From positions 124,001-188,000 of the forward strand of contig CAHJWG010000008.1 of NCBI GenBank assembly GCA_903642215.1: a DNA stretch of 64,000 nt. Reading direction: 5' to 3'. This DNA is from Sphingobacteriaceae bacterium. GTDB taxonomy: Bacteria > Bacteroidota > Bacteroidia > Sphingobacteriales > Sphingobacteriaceae. A model generated the notes under the pieces. That model was not told where the DNA came from. It did not search any database and worked only from the letters and a program-made list of their open reading frames with translations. This document shows positions 47,336 through 57,690 of the stretch, piece after piece (the first letter of the stretch is position 1; every line of letters starts with the position of its first letter). A program made the position numbers and the translations under genes.

Positions 47336-47941
47336 TCAAACTAATTCAAAGTTATCTTCCTGATCAAAATCTACAGTTCGTACTGCTTCCTGTGCTTCTT
47401 TTAGGCTAAAAAAAATGAAATCCCAATCTTCGTTCTTCTTCAAACCGAGCCACTTTCGAAATTCTTTGTGTTCCGGATGTTTGGGATCGGCTAAAGCATC
47501 TTTCAGTTCTTCATAACCCCATGATCCACCGCAATCTTCCGGCGGACAATTACCTTTACCTGCCAAGCAATCCGCAAAAAGCAGTTTTTCTTCGGTGATT
47601 TTTTCCAGGGTAATTACATGTTCCCAGTTATCGCTTAAATCATAGGTGTACACGAACTTTTGTCCTTCGGTTTTGAAAATTTCGGATAGTTTAATTTCCT
47701 TACTGTCTATAAGTTCTTCATTCTCAAAAAACTCCAAATCGTACAATTCTTTATCCGCTATTACTAAATTACCAAGACGATCATTAGGTGAAAACTCATA
47801 TGCATGTGCATCCTTCCAGCCAAAAGCGGCCTGAATAATTAAATGGAACTGGTAAAAGGTAAAATCTTTGGGTATCAGTAATCGTCGCCATACTGGTGGT
47901 TTGATGATTTCTTTGATTTGGATTTTGAATTGAAAGGGCAT
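47336..47941 (-). CDS. pRiA4b ORF-3-like protein inside the cas operon
   Basis: 201 residues. PFQFKIQIKEIIKPPVWRRLLIP with FYQFHLIIQAAFGWKDAHAYEF is the family N-terminal signature; LEKITEEKLLFADCLAGKGNCPPEDCGGSWGYEEL is the conserved Cys/Gly block. The family is widespread on plasmids and near transposons; its activity is not known to me. It sits between cas3 (57 nt gap) and cas4 (7 nt gap) on the same strand, so it is almost surely co-transcribed with them. It is not a standard Cas protein. Confidence 0.88.
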   Translation of the reverse strand: MPFQFKIQIKEIIKPPVWRRLLIPKDFTFYQFHLIIQAAFGWKDAHAYEFSPNDRLGNLVIADKELYDLEFFENEELIDSKEIKLSEIFKTEGQKFVYTYDLSDNWEHVITLEKITEEKLLFADCLAGKGNCPPEDCGGSWGYEELKDALADPKHPEHKEFRKWLGLKKNEDWDFIFFSLKEAQEAVRTVDFDQEDNFELV

Positions 47942-47998
47942 TGGAAAATTATTCTTGTTTAATCAATAAATTACAACATTGCTAATAAAATTGGTTAT

Positions 47999-50335
47999 CT
48001 ACATAAAATTCGTACTCCATATTTCTTGTTCATCATATAATAAACCTAATTCTGAATCATATTTTTTAGTTAATACCCAGTAACTAATTTCTATTAATTT
48101 GCCCTTCCCTGTTTCAAAATTATAAGAAGATTTATACAGATTTTGATCATTTTCCGAAATAAGTTGTGCAAACTTGTTTTTTCTAATTTGAACTTTTAAT
48201 CGTTCTGCACCAATGAAGTCAAATACTGATAAATAATTTTCAAATCTTTCTTTTAATTTTACCGGTAATACCTTTATCCCATCAAACTGCTTGTAAAAAT
48301 CTTCTTCTTGTTTTTTTGAATGTATCAAAGGAATAAGCTGATTTTCTGTTGTATATTTTAACAAATGGTAAACCTCGTCAAATTGCTTCTTGCTTTTCTC
48401 ATCCCAATTTGGATATACAAAATCAATATACTCTTGTAATTTTTGTTCTTTAATTATTCCGTTTTCTTCTAATATAATTTTTTCAAGAGCTTCTATTGTT
48501 CGTGAAATAATATTTAAGTTGTATATAAATCCGTCACTTTTATTTGATTCTTTGAATACTACAACTGGAGAAATTCCTTTTTTTCTTTGTCTATTTACTC
48601 TACCAAAACGTTGTATTAAAGCATCTATAGGTGCAGGCTCTGTATATATAATATCATAATCAATATCAAGACTTACTTCAATAGCCTGAGTTCCAACTAA
48701 AAGTTGAATAGGATTATTTTTGTCCTTTTCGCCTTCTTTCAAATGCTTTTCATGAATAGTCCGGTCTTCACCAGTAAATGCACTATGCAATAAAACAGAA
48801 TTATTAGTAAATTCTTTCAATTCTTTAAAAACAACCTGAGCCTGAACAACTGTATTACAGACTACTAATACTTTTAAACCATCTTTTAAATCTTTTTCAA
48901 TTAGATAAAGGCTATCAAATAATAACCCATCTTTTAAAATAACATTATGCCTATCAAATTTTTTGTACAAATCTTCGTCGGCTGTAATGGGAGAAAAATC
49001 ACCAATTGCCTTTTCTAATTCTGTTTTAAAAAATGATGGCATGGTTGCAGTCATAATAAAAACCTTGCCTTTTAAATATTTGACAACGTATTCGAGAAAT
49101 ACTTTAATTTGTGCAAAAACTTCAGGGCTATAAGCATGAATTTCATCAAAAATGAAATAACCTCCTGTCCACTCAAATATTCCTTGCTCAAAACCTTTTA
49201 ACCCAAATAGATTTTTTAACAATTGAAAAGGTGTAACTACCTTTAATGGTGTGTAAAGTGTTTTAAATTTATTTTTTATTTCATCAATTACCTCTTTCTT
49301 TGAAGTATTAACGTACTGGATATTATCAAGATAATCGTAAAGATAATCTTGTAATTTTCCATGGAGCATTCCAACTTTTGAGCTTCCAAGACCAGCTTCA
49401 TCAGAAGACAAACGTTCATACATTGCATTAATAGATGCTGTAAAAGGCAATATATAAAAAACTCGTCCTTGTCCGTATTCTTGCATTTGACTTTGTAGCC
49501 ACAACATTGCACTTTCAGTTTTGCCAGAACCTGTTGGTGCAGTTAAGATTACATTTCCAATTGCCTTCTCACATTCTAATTGATGGCTGTAAAAATCATT
49601 TTCTTCTTTTTGCAAGTTTATCCGTTGCTTATTTAAAAATGAAAAAGAAACTTTTTCTAATTGTTCAATATGTTCAATACGAGCAGAACCTAAATGATCG
49701 CAGTGCTTTAATGCGCCAAATAAAAGTAGTAAATTAAAGTAATCTTCACTATTTACATTAATTTCTCCCTTGGCTGATTTTCGCAAATATGCAAGTACCA
49801 GTTTTTGGGGATGTTTAATTTCATGATTATTAAGTTTGATTTTAAAATCATTCTCCAGCAAAGAGTAAACTTGCTTTAGATGAATTTTTGCAAATTCCTC
49901 CTCATAGTTAAGTAACCCATCATCACCAAATTCCTCCTCTATCTTTTGTAATGAATATGTATTTACAATGTACTCTTTATTTAAACGTTCAAAATCTCGA
50001 TGATGCCCAGCAACTATTAAACTAATTAATTTTTTAACCGGAGCTTCAATATTTAATCCATCAATAAATGGTAAAGAAAAAAGTTCATGGCGCTGTCCAT
50101 GCCATTCATTTTTTGAGATTCCCATTAATATTTTTATAAACTCTGCATGTCCTTTACCTAAATCATGAACAATAATAGATAGCCTAACCACCTCCCAAAA
50201 GTCAATATCCTGAATTATTTCTTTTGCTTTAGGAAAACAAACTTTTAAATATTGCCAAATTTTAAGACAATCGATTATATGCTGTTTTAAACTTATTCGA
50301 GGTTCAGATTTTGCTAAAAGTTCCATCAAGATCAA
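47999..50335 (-). CDS. cas3: Cas3 HD nuclease-helicase
   Basis: 778 residues. The HD nuclease domain is N-terminal, with His57-Asp58 in IVHDLGKGHAEF and GHHRDF at about 110. The superfamily 2 helicase has Walker A TAPTGSGKT (about 265-273), DEIH at 397-400, MTATMPS, and motif VI QRFGRVNRQR. It unwinds and degrades target DNA recruited by Cascade. Fused HD and helicase domains are usual for I-B. The cas5 stop lies 10 nt upstream of its start. Confidence 0.97.
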   Translation of the reverse strand: MILMELLAKSEPRISLKQHIIDCLKIWQYLKVCFPKAKEIIQDIDFWEVVRLSIIVHDLGKGHAEFIKILMGISKNEWHGQRHELFSLPFIDGLNIEAPVKKLISLIVAGHHRDFERLNKEYIVNTYSLQKIEEEFGDDGLLNYEEEFAKIHLKQVYSLLENDFKIKLNNHEIKHPQKLVLAYLRKSAKGEINVNSEDYFNLLLLFGALKHCDHLGSARIEHIEQLEKVSFSFLNKQRINLQKEENDFYSHQLECEKAIGNVILTAPTGSGKTESAMLWLQSQMQEYGQGRVFYILPFTASINAMYERLSSDEAGLGSSKVGMLHGKLQDYLYDYLDNIQYVNTSKKEVIDEIKNKFKTLYTPLKVVTPFQLLKNLFGLKGFEQGIFEWTGGYFIFDEIHAYSPEVFAQIKVFLEYVVKYLKGKVFIMTATMPSFFKTELEKAIGDFSPITADEDLYKKFDRHNVILKDGLLFDSLYLIEKDLKDGLKVLVVCNTVVQAQVVFKELKEFTNNSVLLHSAFTGEDRTIHEKHLKEGEKDKNNPIQLLVGTQAIEVSLDIDYDIIYTEPAPIDALIQRFGRVNRQRKKGISPVVVFKESNKSDGFIYNLNIISRTIEALEKIILEENGIIKEQKLQEYIDFVYPNWDEKSKKQFDEVYHLLKYTTENQLIPLIHSKKQEEDFYKQFDGIKVLPVKLKERFENYLSVFDFIGAERLKVQIRKNKFAQLISENDQNLYKSSYNFETGKGKLIEISYWVLTKKYDSELGLLYDEQEIWSTNFM

Positions 50336-50345
50336 AAATCTTTAA

Positions 50346-51020
50346 TTACATTGTTTCAAAATTCAATTGATGTATATATATATCTACTTCATTTTTACCA
50401 ATTGTATCTCGATAGGCTTTAAGATTACTGCTAACTTTAGAATTATGATTAAGTACAGAATATGATTCTGTACCTATATTTTGTCGTGGAATTGTATTGG
50501 AGAAGTATTTTGGTAAAGCTTGGATTACTCCAGGAAGATAATTATTAGCAAATGGCACAATTTGTCCTTTAATTTTATCAGCATTATCTACTTCTGCTAA
50601 ATCCTTTTTATGGATTCCTGCTAAATCAACAGATGCCAAATCATTCATCCTTCCTAATACTAATGGATATACTGGAAATTTTAAATAGTTGACTATTTGT
50701 TCATCAGAAACATACAAGCGTAAAAAATTTTCAAATAAAAATTCTCTTTTAAGGACGTTTGACTTGGCATTGTTAGTTGCTTTACCTTTATTACTATCAA
50801 TCATATAGATTGTTTCTAAATCAACTTCCTTTCCCTGAAATTCAAAGTAATACCCAATTGAAAGTTGTTTATGATTTACATAAAATCCTGCAGCCGCATT
50901 TATTAATCCCAAAACTGTACTTAGTGGTGGTACTTCTAAAGTTGGTTGTATGCCACTAATCAGATTTGGATAACGAAAACTGGCTGTCCAGCTTCTTATA
51001 TCAATAGCATAAAATTCCAT
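50346..51020 (-). CDS. cas5: Cas5 of type I-B Cascade
   Basis: About 224 residues from ATG 51020 (MEFYAIDIRSWTASFRYPN), which overlaps the cas7 stop as TAATG. An upstream start at 51050 would lie inside cas7 and is less likely. RAMP-fold features: PTLEVPPLSTVLGLINAAAG is the conserved Cas5 block. Cas5 caps the crRNA 5' handle in Cascade. Confidence 0.93.
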   Translation of the reverse strand: MEFYAIDIRSWTASFRYPNLISGIQPTLEVPPLSTVLGLINAAAGFYVNHKQLSIGYYFEFQGKEVDLETIYMIDSNKGKATNNAKSNVLKREFLFENFLRLYVSDEQIVNYLKFPVYPLVLGRMNDLASVDLAGIHKKDLAEVDNADKIKGQIVPFANNYLPGVIQALPKYFSNTIPRQNIGTESYSVLNHNSKVSSNLKAYRDTIGKNEVDIYIHQLNFETM

Positions 51021-52114
51021 TATACTAATTGTTGTAGCAAGTGTTTGCAATAATTATCAATAGTTTCATTTATTGATCCAATTTGAACTTTCGGGTATTC
51101 GTTACCTAATAATTCTAATTCTTTTAAAGAATCCTTATAATCATCGAGAAAACCACTACGCCTGCCAATAAATACTATGCCTTGAAATTGCTCTTTATAA
51201 TCTTTAAGCACTTCTTTGATTCCTGCAATGTTGAGGTGCATTTTATCACTATTTATCCCTTCGCTTGTAGCAATATGAGAAAATGGATGATTTCCAGTAG
51301 TGGTAGTTGCTAATACAATAAACTTAGGTGTAACATCTGACATGTTATTTGTCTGCATTGCGCCACCTGAAATAGTTTTTAGGGCTTTAAGTGTATCCTC
51401 AATTCTTTTTTCACGAATTTCCTTTGTTAAACGAACTAATTTTTGAGCATTACCCTTACTATCTTTTACATAACTATCCTCAATTTCAATAGCACCATTG
51501 GCCAGGGCATCTTCTCTAAGTTTTTCTGTTAAATTTTTAAATCCTGTTTTATTGTAATTAGAAAAAGTGCCAGCTTGTTCCAAGTCTAAAGAAAACATTC
51601 CTTTCATTATGGCACTATACTCTTCTTTTACGTAAGGAACAGAGTCTCCTTCCTGACGAGCCATGCTTGACCAGTTCTCTGCTGGACGAGTAGAACTAAC
51701 AGAAACAATCACCGAATTTTTTAAAGGCGAAATACGCGTAACCGTTACATTTTCCGTTTGTTCCTTACCATTTTTCAATATTGGTTTTCCGTCTTCATCT
51801 ACTATAACATCCTTTGCTGCTTTCATATATCCAAAAATATCATCATCAGGGTATTTAATTGGGTCAGCCGCTGTAAATGCAATTTTATTATCTCTTGTTA
51901 TAGGTGAGATATTCCAACCATGATTTCTTTGCAAAGCATCCCGCCACCAATAACGCCATGCTTGACCAGACACATACGTATATGCTCTTCCGTTTTTGAA
52001 AACTTTTTTTGTAGCAACTGCATTATCAAAATTACTTGTTGTGCTTTTTCCAGCATTATTTAGAGCAACAACATCTACGTCTAATAAAATAAAACCCTGT
52101 GTTTTTAATTTCAT
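51020..52114 (-). CDS. cas7: Cas7 (Cst2/DevR type) Cascade backbone
   Basis: 364 residues. The N-terminal FILLDVDVVALNNAGKS and the TYVSGQAWRYWWRDAL block, then ISPLKNSVIVSVSSTRPAENW, are typical of the Cst2/DevR branch of Cas7. Multiple copies coat the crRNA. It lies 7 nt after cas8 and is translationally coupled to cas5. Confidence 0.93.
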   Translation of the reverse strand: MKLKTQGFILLDVDVVALNNAGKSTTSNFDNAVATKKVFKNGRAYTYVSGQAWRYWWRDALQRNHGWNISPITRDNKIAFTAADPIKYPDDDIFGYMKAAKDVIVDEDGKPILKNGKEQTENVTVTRISPLKNSVIVSVSSTRPAENWSSMARQEGDSVPYVKEEYSAIMKGMFSLDLEQAGTFSNYNKTGFKNLTEKLREDALANGAIEIEDSYVKDSKGNAQKLVRLTKEIREKRIEDTLKALKTISGGAMQTNNMSDVTPKFIVLATTTTGNHPFSHIATSEGINSDKMHLNIAGIKEVLKDYKEQFQGIVFIGRRSGFLDDYKDSLKELELLGNEYPKVQIGSINETIDNYCKHLLQQLV

Positions 52115-52121
52115 AATTATA

Positions 52122-53552
52122 TTAATTTAGGATTGGTAATTCATTTTCTTCATCTTCTAAAACTAGAATTGGTACTACCTTGTTAGTTTCGTGTAGTTTT
52201 TCATAAATTGCAATTAGTAACACATCCCTTACCTCTCGCCAATTACCTCCATCTGGAAATAAATATTCGGCATAATCTTGGACAGTAATTAAAGCTTTAT
52301 CTGCTTCTTTTTGGTAGTTTTCGCTATTCAACTTTACAAAAAACTGCCGTAATCCATGAGGTGATTTTTCACCATTCAATCGTTTAATACTTTTCGTAAT
52401 AAAGTCGGTTTCGCGGTTTATTACAATAAAATCTGCTACCTGCTTAATTTTATCAATGCTTCTTTTATCCATGTTTTTTATAATTGTTTGATATTTTTCG
52501 ACTATAATAAAAGGGAAAGAATGTTTTATATTCCAGCGGAGTATATTTCCCAAGATAGATCTTCCTGTTAACAAGTTTTCAAGGACATTATTTTTCCAAA
52601 TTTTGTATGTTTCATAATCAACAGTTTCACTTTTACTATCCCACACTTCTTTATCTTCATTAAAAGTTGCTCCTTTATGTTTAAAACTTCCGTAGTTATT
52701 TTTAAGAAACTTGTTCCAATCTTTTTTTATTTTAATGCGGTTACAAAAAGCATAAAACTTAAAAACATTTGATCCCAAAACATAAATTATAACTTCCGGG
52801 CTTGCTCCAAAGTTTGTAAAGTGATATAAATTTAAGGTTACATCTGCTTCATTAAGTAATTCATTTTCATCATCTAATAAAAATTCTTTTAAATGAGTAT
52901 TTAAGTAACTATCAGCAAAACTGAACAACGCATTTGCCGGATTACTAAATTCTGACCGTAATACTCCTTCTGCTGTACCGTTACTAATGGCATTCAAATT
53001 TTCTTTGCAATTTTTTTCGACAAAGAACTCGGTCACTTTTTCATGATTACTACTAAGCATAGCTACTTTATCACTTAATTGAATTAATCCTAATGGAACA
53101 AAGAAAATTCTAATTAATACTTCTTTAGAAAGATATAATCCAGATTCAAAGTTGTGATGAAAATTGATAAAAGTACCGGAACCAGAAAGAATGTGATTAT
53201 CTCTGCCCGCTGAAAACAACTTCGTTTTCCTACCGGATATTCTACAATATCCTTCGTGGTGGCTTTCTGTTTCCTGAATTAAAGCTTTATAATATTTTAG
53301 AGCTTCATCAATTTTACGTTGTCCTACAAAAGCTGCTTGGGTAATTTTAGAATTTAAAAAAAAAGCATGAAGTTTACCATTCCATTTATTCACATATAAA
53401 TCGGCTGCAAAATCTATTAGACCCATAATATCTCGATCTTTTAGATAATCCACATTCCATAAAAATTTTATTACTAATCCTCCCGTATCAGCAAAAGGAT
53501 CGCCAGTTATATTTGTAAGATATTGTGTTGTTACTTTATCTGTTTCTTTCAT
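52122..53552 (-). CDS. cas8b: Cas8b (Cst1-like) large subunit
   Basis: 476 residues. Near the N-terminus LTNITGDPFADTGGL is the Cst1-type signature. GYCRISGRKTKLFSAGRDNHILSGSGTFINFHH follows, then helical regions and a C-terminal HGLRQFFVKL block. It would recognise the PAM and recruit Cas3. Assignment to Cas8b1/Cst1 comes from gene order with Cst2-type Cas7 and from the signature. A copy of the 13-mer motif lies within it at 52456-52468. Confidence 0.87.
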   Translation of the reverse strand: MKETDKVTTQYLTNITGDPFADTGGLVIKFLWNVDYLKDRDIMGLIDFAADLYVNKWNGKLHAFFLNSKITQAAFVGQRKIDEALKYYKALIQETESHHEGYCRISGRKTKLFSAGRDNHILSGSGTFINFHHNFESGLYLSKEVLIRIFFVPLGLIQLSDKVAMLSSNHEKVTEFFVEKNCKENLNAISNGTAEGVLRSEFSNPANALFSFADSYLNTHLKEFLLDDENELLNEADVTLNLYHFTNFGASPEVIIYVLGSNVFKFYAFCNRIKIKKDWNKFLKNNYGSFKHKGATFNEDKEVWDSKSETVDYETYKIWKNNVLENLLTGRSILGNILRWNIKHSFPFIIVEKYQTIIKNMDKRSIDKIKQVADFIVINRETDFITKSIKRLNGEKSPHGLRQFFVKLNSENYQKEADKALITVQDYAEYLFPDGGNWREVRDVLLIAIYEKLHETNKVVPILVLEDEENELPILN

Positions 53553-53596
53553 AATTCATTCTGAATAAATATGGCTTTATTAAAAATAGTAATGCG

Positions 53597-53752
53597 TTAA
53601 CGACAATCATCAAAAAAGGACTCGATAAATATTTCAATCTCTTCTTCAGTTTTTCCGGATTCTAATAACCAAATCCTTTTCTTTTGTAAATACGCTTCTA
53701 AATCTGTTTCATCCATTGCATGCCCGCTATCATTAATAAATATCCTTTCCAT
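53597..53752 (-). CDS. 51-residue acidic protein just before cas8
   Basis: ATG 53752 opens MERIFINDSGHAMDETDLEA; the frame ends FIESFFDDCR at TAA 53597-53599. The protein is strongly acidic, with aromatic and Leu residues spaced as in two helices. It precedes cas8 by 44 nt on the same strand. I recognise no family. Support for being coding is its position, uninterrupted frame and normal amino-acid make-up; no strong ribosome site is seen. Confidence 0.55.
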   Translation of the reverse strand: MERIFINDSGHAMDETDLEAYLQKKRIWLLESGKTEEEIEIFIESFFDDCR

Positions 53753-53961
53753 ACCAATGCTTTTAATAAAAACAAAAGTATAAATAATATCCAGTATTAA
53801 AAGAATCTTATTTTTAAGAATTTTTGAACATTTCTTTATTTTTCCTTTACTTTGTATAACTTCTTTATAAAGTAGCTCTAAGCATTATTAATCGCATCGC
53901 TTTGAAATTGAAACGTATTTAAAGATTCTTATCAGTAAATTAATCGCACCAAAAGGATGCT

Positions 53962-53985
53962 ACCGGCTGAAGTAATTCAGCCGGT
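53962..53985. terminator. Hairpin after DUF433 gene
   Basis: ACCGGCTGAA (53962-53971) pairs with TTCAGCCGGT (53976-53985). The T-run ATTTTT is on the plus-strand side; on the minus strand the hairpin lies right after the DUF433 stop. Confidence 0.65.
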
Positions 53986-53989
53986 ATTT

Positions 53990-54208
53990 TTAACACTTTT
54001 GAATATTAGCTGCAAAAGCTATACAAGCAAGAATATCCTGCTTTGTCAATTCAGGAAAATCATCAATAATTTCTTCAGTCGGCATTCCCGAAGCCAAATA
54101 GCTAAGTACATCTGATACCGAAATGCGTAAACCTCTAATACAAGGTTGCCCGCTTCTTTTTCCTGGTTCTAAAGTAATTCTACTGTTGTAATTAATCCCT
54201 TCACTCAT
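53990..54208 (-). CDS. DUF433 antitoxin-like protein
   Basis: 72 residues. GKRSGQPCIRGLRISVSDVL and SGMPTEEIIDDFPELTKQDI cover the DUF433 motifs, a small HTH family that usually pairs with a DUF5615 PIN-like toxin. No such toxin gene is present on either side, so it is solitary here. It lies between cas6 and the rest of the cas operon. Confidence 0.88.
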   Translation of the reverse strand: MSEGINYNSRITLEPGKRSGQPCIRGLRISVSDVLSYLASGMPTEEIIDDFPELTKQDILACIAFAANIQKC

Positions 54209-54377
54209 TTTTTAAAAACCTCTAATTGTAAGCTCATCTATATAAAATCTCATTTCCAATTCTACCGTTTTCTTATATTTGCAATATACAATTTGCTTTA
54301 GTATCTAAAACTCGCTACATGTGGGGGTTGCTTTAAGCACGGAACTAAAGGAATTTGTATTTTGAAATTTCATCTTG

Positions 54378-55199
54378 TCATTTCCCTTCCACGCACCCAA
54401 ACCCCATCCCATTCATTCCGCCCAAACCAGTGTTCAAAGCCATTTCCACAACCCTGCCCGAAGCCTGCATTTCTAACTCAAAACCTAAAAACCCGCGTAC
54501 TTTTGTTTCGGCTGCTTTGCCTGCTTTAATGGTAACCAAGCGCGATTTTAGTTTGGCCAGTCCGCAGGTTTGTATTTCAAAAGGTTTTTGTTGGGTTTCC
54601 TGTGCTGCTGTTTCCGGTCCGTAAGCTACAGCCAGTTTTTCGCACAGGTTTTGTTTCAGCAGCGGGATAAAATCTACATCTTCTGGCGAAAGGTAATCAT
54701 CATTCCCCCGGTTATTTTTCCGGCCTATCAAAATGGGCGAAAGCAGTTTTAAGTTTACAGTATTTATAGTTTCCAAACTGCTGTTGGCAACAAGCGAAGG
54801 CAAAGCTTCTATTTGTGTTACGGTAAAATCAGCTTGTGCCGTATGGTCTCCAATAGAAAGCTGCTGATTGGCAAACACGCCTTTAACCAGGTTCTCCGCA
54901 AACTTCGGCATGTGGCAGGCCAGTATAAACGAAACCGAATTCCCTTCCAGCTTCAATGCTTCTTTTACCGCTATAAATTTGGCTTGCAGATTAGAAAAAG
55001 TAAAGAATTTAAAGTGTCGGGAATGGTCGTTTTGCGCATAGCCTTTCTGGTGTAAAAACGCGGCATAACCTTCATCAGCCTGTGCAATTTTTTTGTAAAT
55101 AACGGCTGAAAGTGCATACGGATAATTAAAAGGCACAAAGGTTTCTCTTTGTAAAGGTGTTAAGGTTAATTTGAATTGCATGCTGGTTTTTAGGTGCAC
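54378..55199 (-). CDS. cas6: Cas6 crRNA endoribonuclease
   Basis: 273 residues, or 267 from ATG 55181 (MQFKLTLTPLQRETFVPFNY), which looks like the true start of the RAMP fold. SAVIYKKIAQADEGYAAFLH contains the early helix, and the C-terminal G-rich loop is GLGGMNGMGFGCV. Cas6 cuts pre-crRNA in each repeat, leaving the ATTGAAAN handle. It is separated from cas8 by about 0.8 kb holding the DUF433 and 51-residue genes. A 13-mer motif copy lies at 54956-54968. Confidence 0.94.
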   Translation of the reverse strand: MHLKTSMQFKLTLTPLQRETFVPFNYPYALSAVIYKKIAQADEGYAAFLHQKGYAQNDHSRHFKFFTFSNLQAKFIAVKEALKLEGNSVSFILACHMPKFAENLVKGVFANQQLSIGDHTAQADFTVTQIEALPSLVANSSLETINTVNLKLLSPILIGRKNNRGNDDYLSPEDVDFIPLLKQNLCEKLAVAYGPETAAQETQQKPFEIQTCGLAKLKSRLVTIKAGKAAETKVRGFLGFELEMQASGRVVEMALNTGLGGMNGMGFGCVEGK

Positions 55200-55298
55200 A
55201 CAAGATAATTATAACAGTGATAAGATCAAATTATTTAATAGTTTAATGAAGGAAATTTCTTGTATTATTAATATATCAGATGTAAAATAAGAAAAATT

Positions 55299-55790
55299 TT
55301 AGCTCGTTGCATTTTTAGAAAAACTGTGCCTTGCAAACCAGCACATGTCACGCTCAGCAATAACTTTGTTCTCATAAATATCTCGTCCTTCTACTTTCAA
55401 CTTAACAGCGGAAAGCTAGCGACGAATTCCTGCCAGTTCTTCTTCTGTATTTTCCTTTTCAGATTGTGTAGAGAAAACATCATGAAAGCCGCCGTGCAAC
55501 AGGACTTTTCTTACAGATTCAGTTATCGGCATATGCTGGTAGTATTTCGGATTGAGTTCCAAACAATCTTCGATGTCGTGGCAGCTCTCACCGTCTTCAA
55601 AAAAAGTGAGCCGGTCTATAATTAGCGGCCCGACACCGTTGTTCTGCACGTGTATGTAAATCAGTTTACCACGATCCATCAGATCAATTTGAACAAATGG
55701 CTTTAGCGACTTTTCATTGTGGATACGCTGCAAATACAACTAGTAAAAAGTACCAAGTAAAGCAAGTAATGAGATGATGAGAGCGGACAA
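55299..55790 (-). pseudogene. Membrane-anchored protein, copy A, with two amber codons
   Basis: Reading from TTG 55790 gives a hydrophobic start (SALIISLLALLGTFY), TAG at 55742-55740, LYLQRIHNEKSLKPFVQIDL and the conserved body, a second TAG at 55418-55416, then LKVEGRDIYENKVIAERD to a stop at 55299-55301. Both TAG codons replace the Gln of copy B. The body matches copy B closely (HVQNNGVGPLI, SYQHIPITES-like). Function unknown. Confidence 0.65.
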
Positions 55791-55920
55791 TTATGCACCA
55801 TTCTTAGTAGCGGGTATTATTAATTAAATATGTTATACCTTCTCACGATTATAGAGCAACTTCAACCAGCAACAATTAATCTGGTTTATCCTTCACGCCG
55901 CAGTAATTTTTACGGGAAAC

Positions 55921-57051
<1,131 letters not shown>

Positions 57052-57126
57052 CTAATCCCAAAATAACATATAATTTAAGGATTTCAATCCCTAAATATTA
57101 TAATACCTGTGATTTCAGCAAGTATT

Positions 57127-57629
57127 TTAAGATATTTCAGGTAGCAGCTTTAAGGAACCTTCGCATTTCATGTGCCTTATAAACCAACTCATTTCCCGCT
57201 CAGCGGACATTTTGTTATTGTAAATGTCCCTGCCTTCGACTTTTAGGTGCAGGCCGGAAAGCTGCCGCCGGATTTCGGCAAGTTCGGCATCCGACTTTTC
57301 CTTTTCGCCCTGCGTGGAAAATACTTCGAGTGCAGCACCAGGTAGAAGTATTTTGCGGATGGATTCGGTAATGGGGATATGCTGGTACGAGCGCGGGTCG
57401 AGCGTCAGGCAGTCCTCGATGTTAGTGTAACTTTGCCCGTCCCGGTAAAAAGTCAGCTTTTCCACAATCAGCGGCCCTACGCCGTTATTCTGCACATGCA
57501 CGAAAATCAGCTGGCCATCAGATCCACCTGCACCAGCGGCTTGAGCGATTTCTCATTGTGAACGCGCTGCAAATACAGCTGGTAAAAGGTGCTGAGCAGT
57601 GCGGCAAGCGATATAAGAAAGGAGTCCAA
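57127..57629 (-). pseudogene. Membrane-anchored protein, copy B, frameshifted
   Basis: From TTG 57629 the frame reads a transmembrane start (DSFLISLAALLSTFYQLYLQ), then VHNEKSLKPLVQVDLM, and stops. Compared with copy A, 7 nt are missing after LM. The shifted frame continues LIFVHVQNNGVGPLIVEKL to LKVEGRDIYNNKMSAEREM and ends at 57127. It lies 61 nt after the radical-SAM gene in the same direction. Confidence 0.65.
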
Positions 57630-57690
57630 GTTTCACTATCCTGGCAGAGGTTGAAGTGGTTCGGGTGGAATCAGATGCTAACCGAATTAC

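Noticed and set aside
53597..53752. The 51-residue acidic protein as an anti-CRISPR
   Set aside because: It sits inside the cas gene run in the same direction; small acidic size alone is not evidence for an inhibitor.
53908..53935. An ATTGAAAC sequence upstream of the 51-residue gene as a stray CRISPR repeat
   Set aside because: Only 8 bases match a generic handle; the rest of the repeat is absent.
55416..55742. Possible amber-codon recoding in copy A of the membrane protein
   Set aside because: Two TAGs at Gln positions are notable, but copy B is also damaged and no suppressor tRNA is seen; C-to-T decay is simpler.
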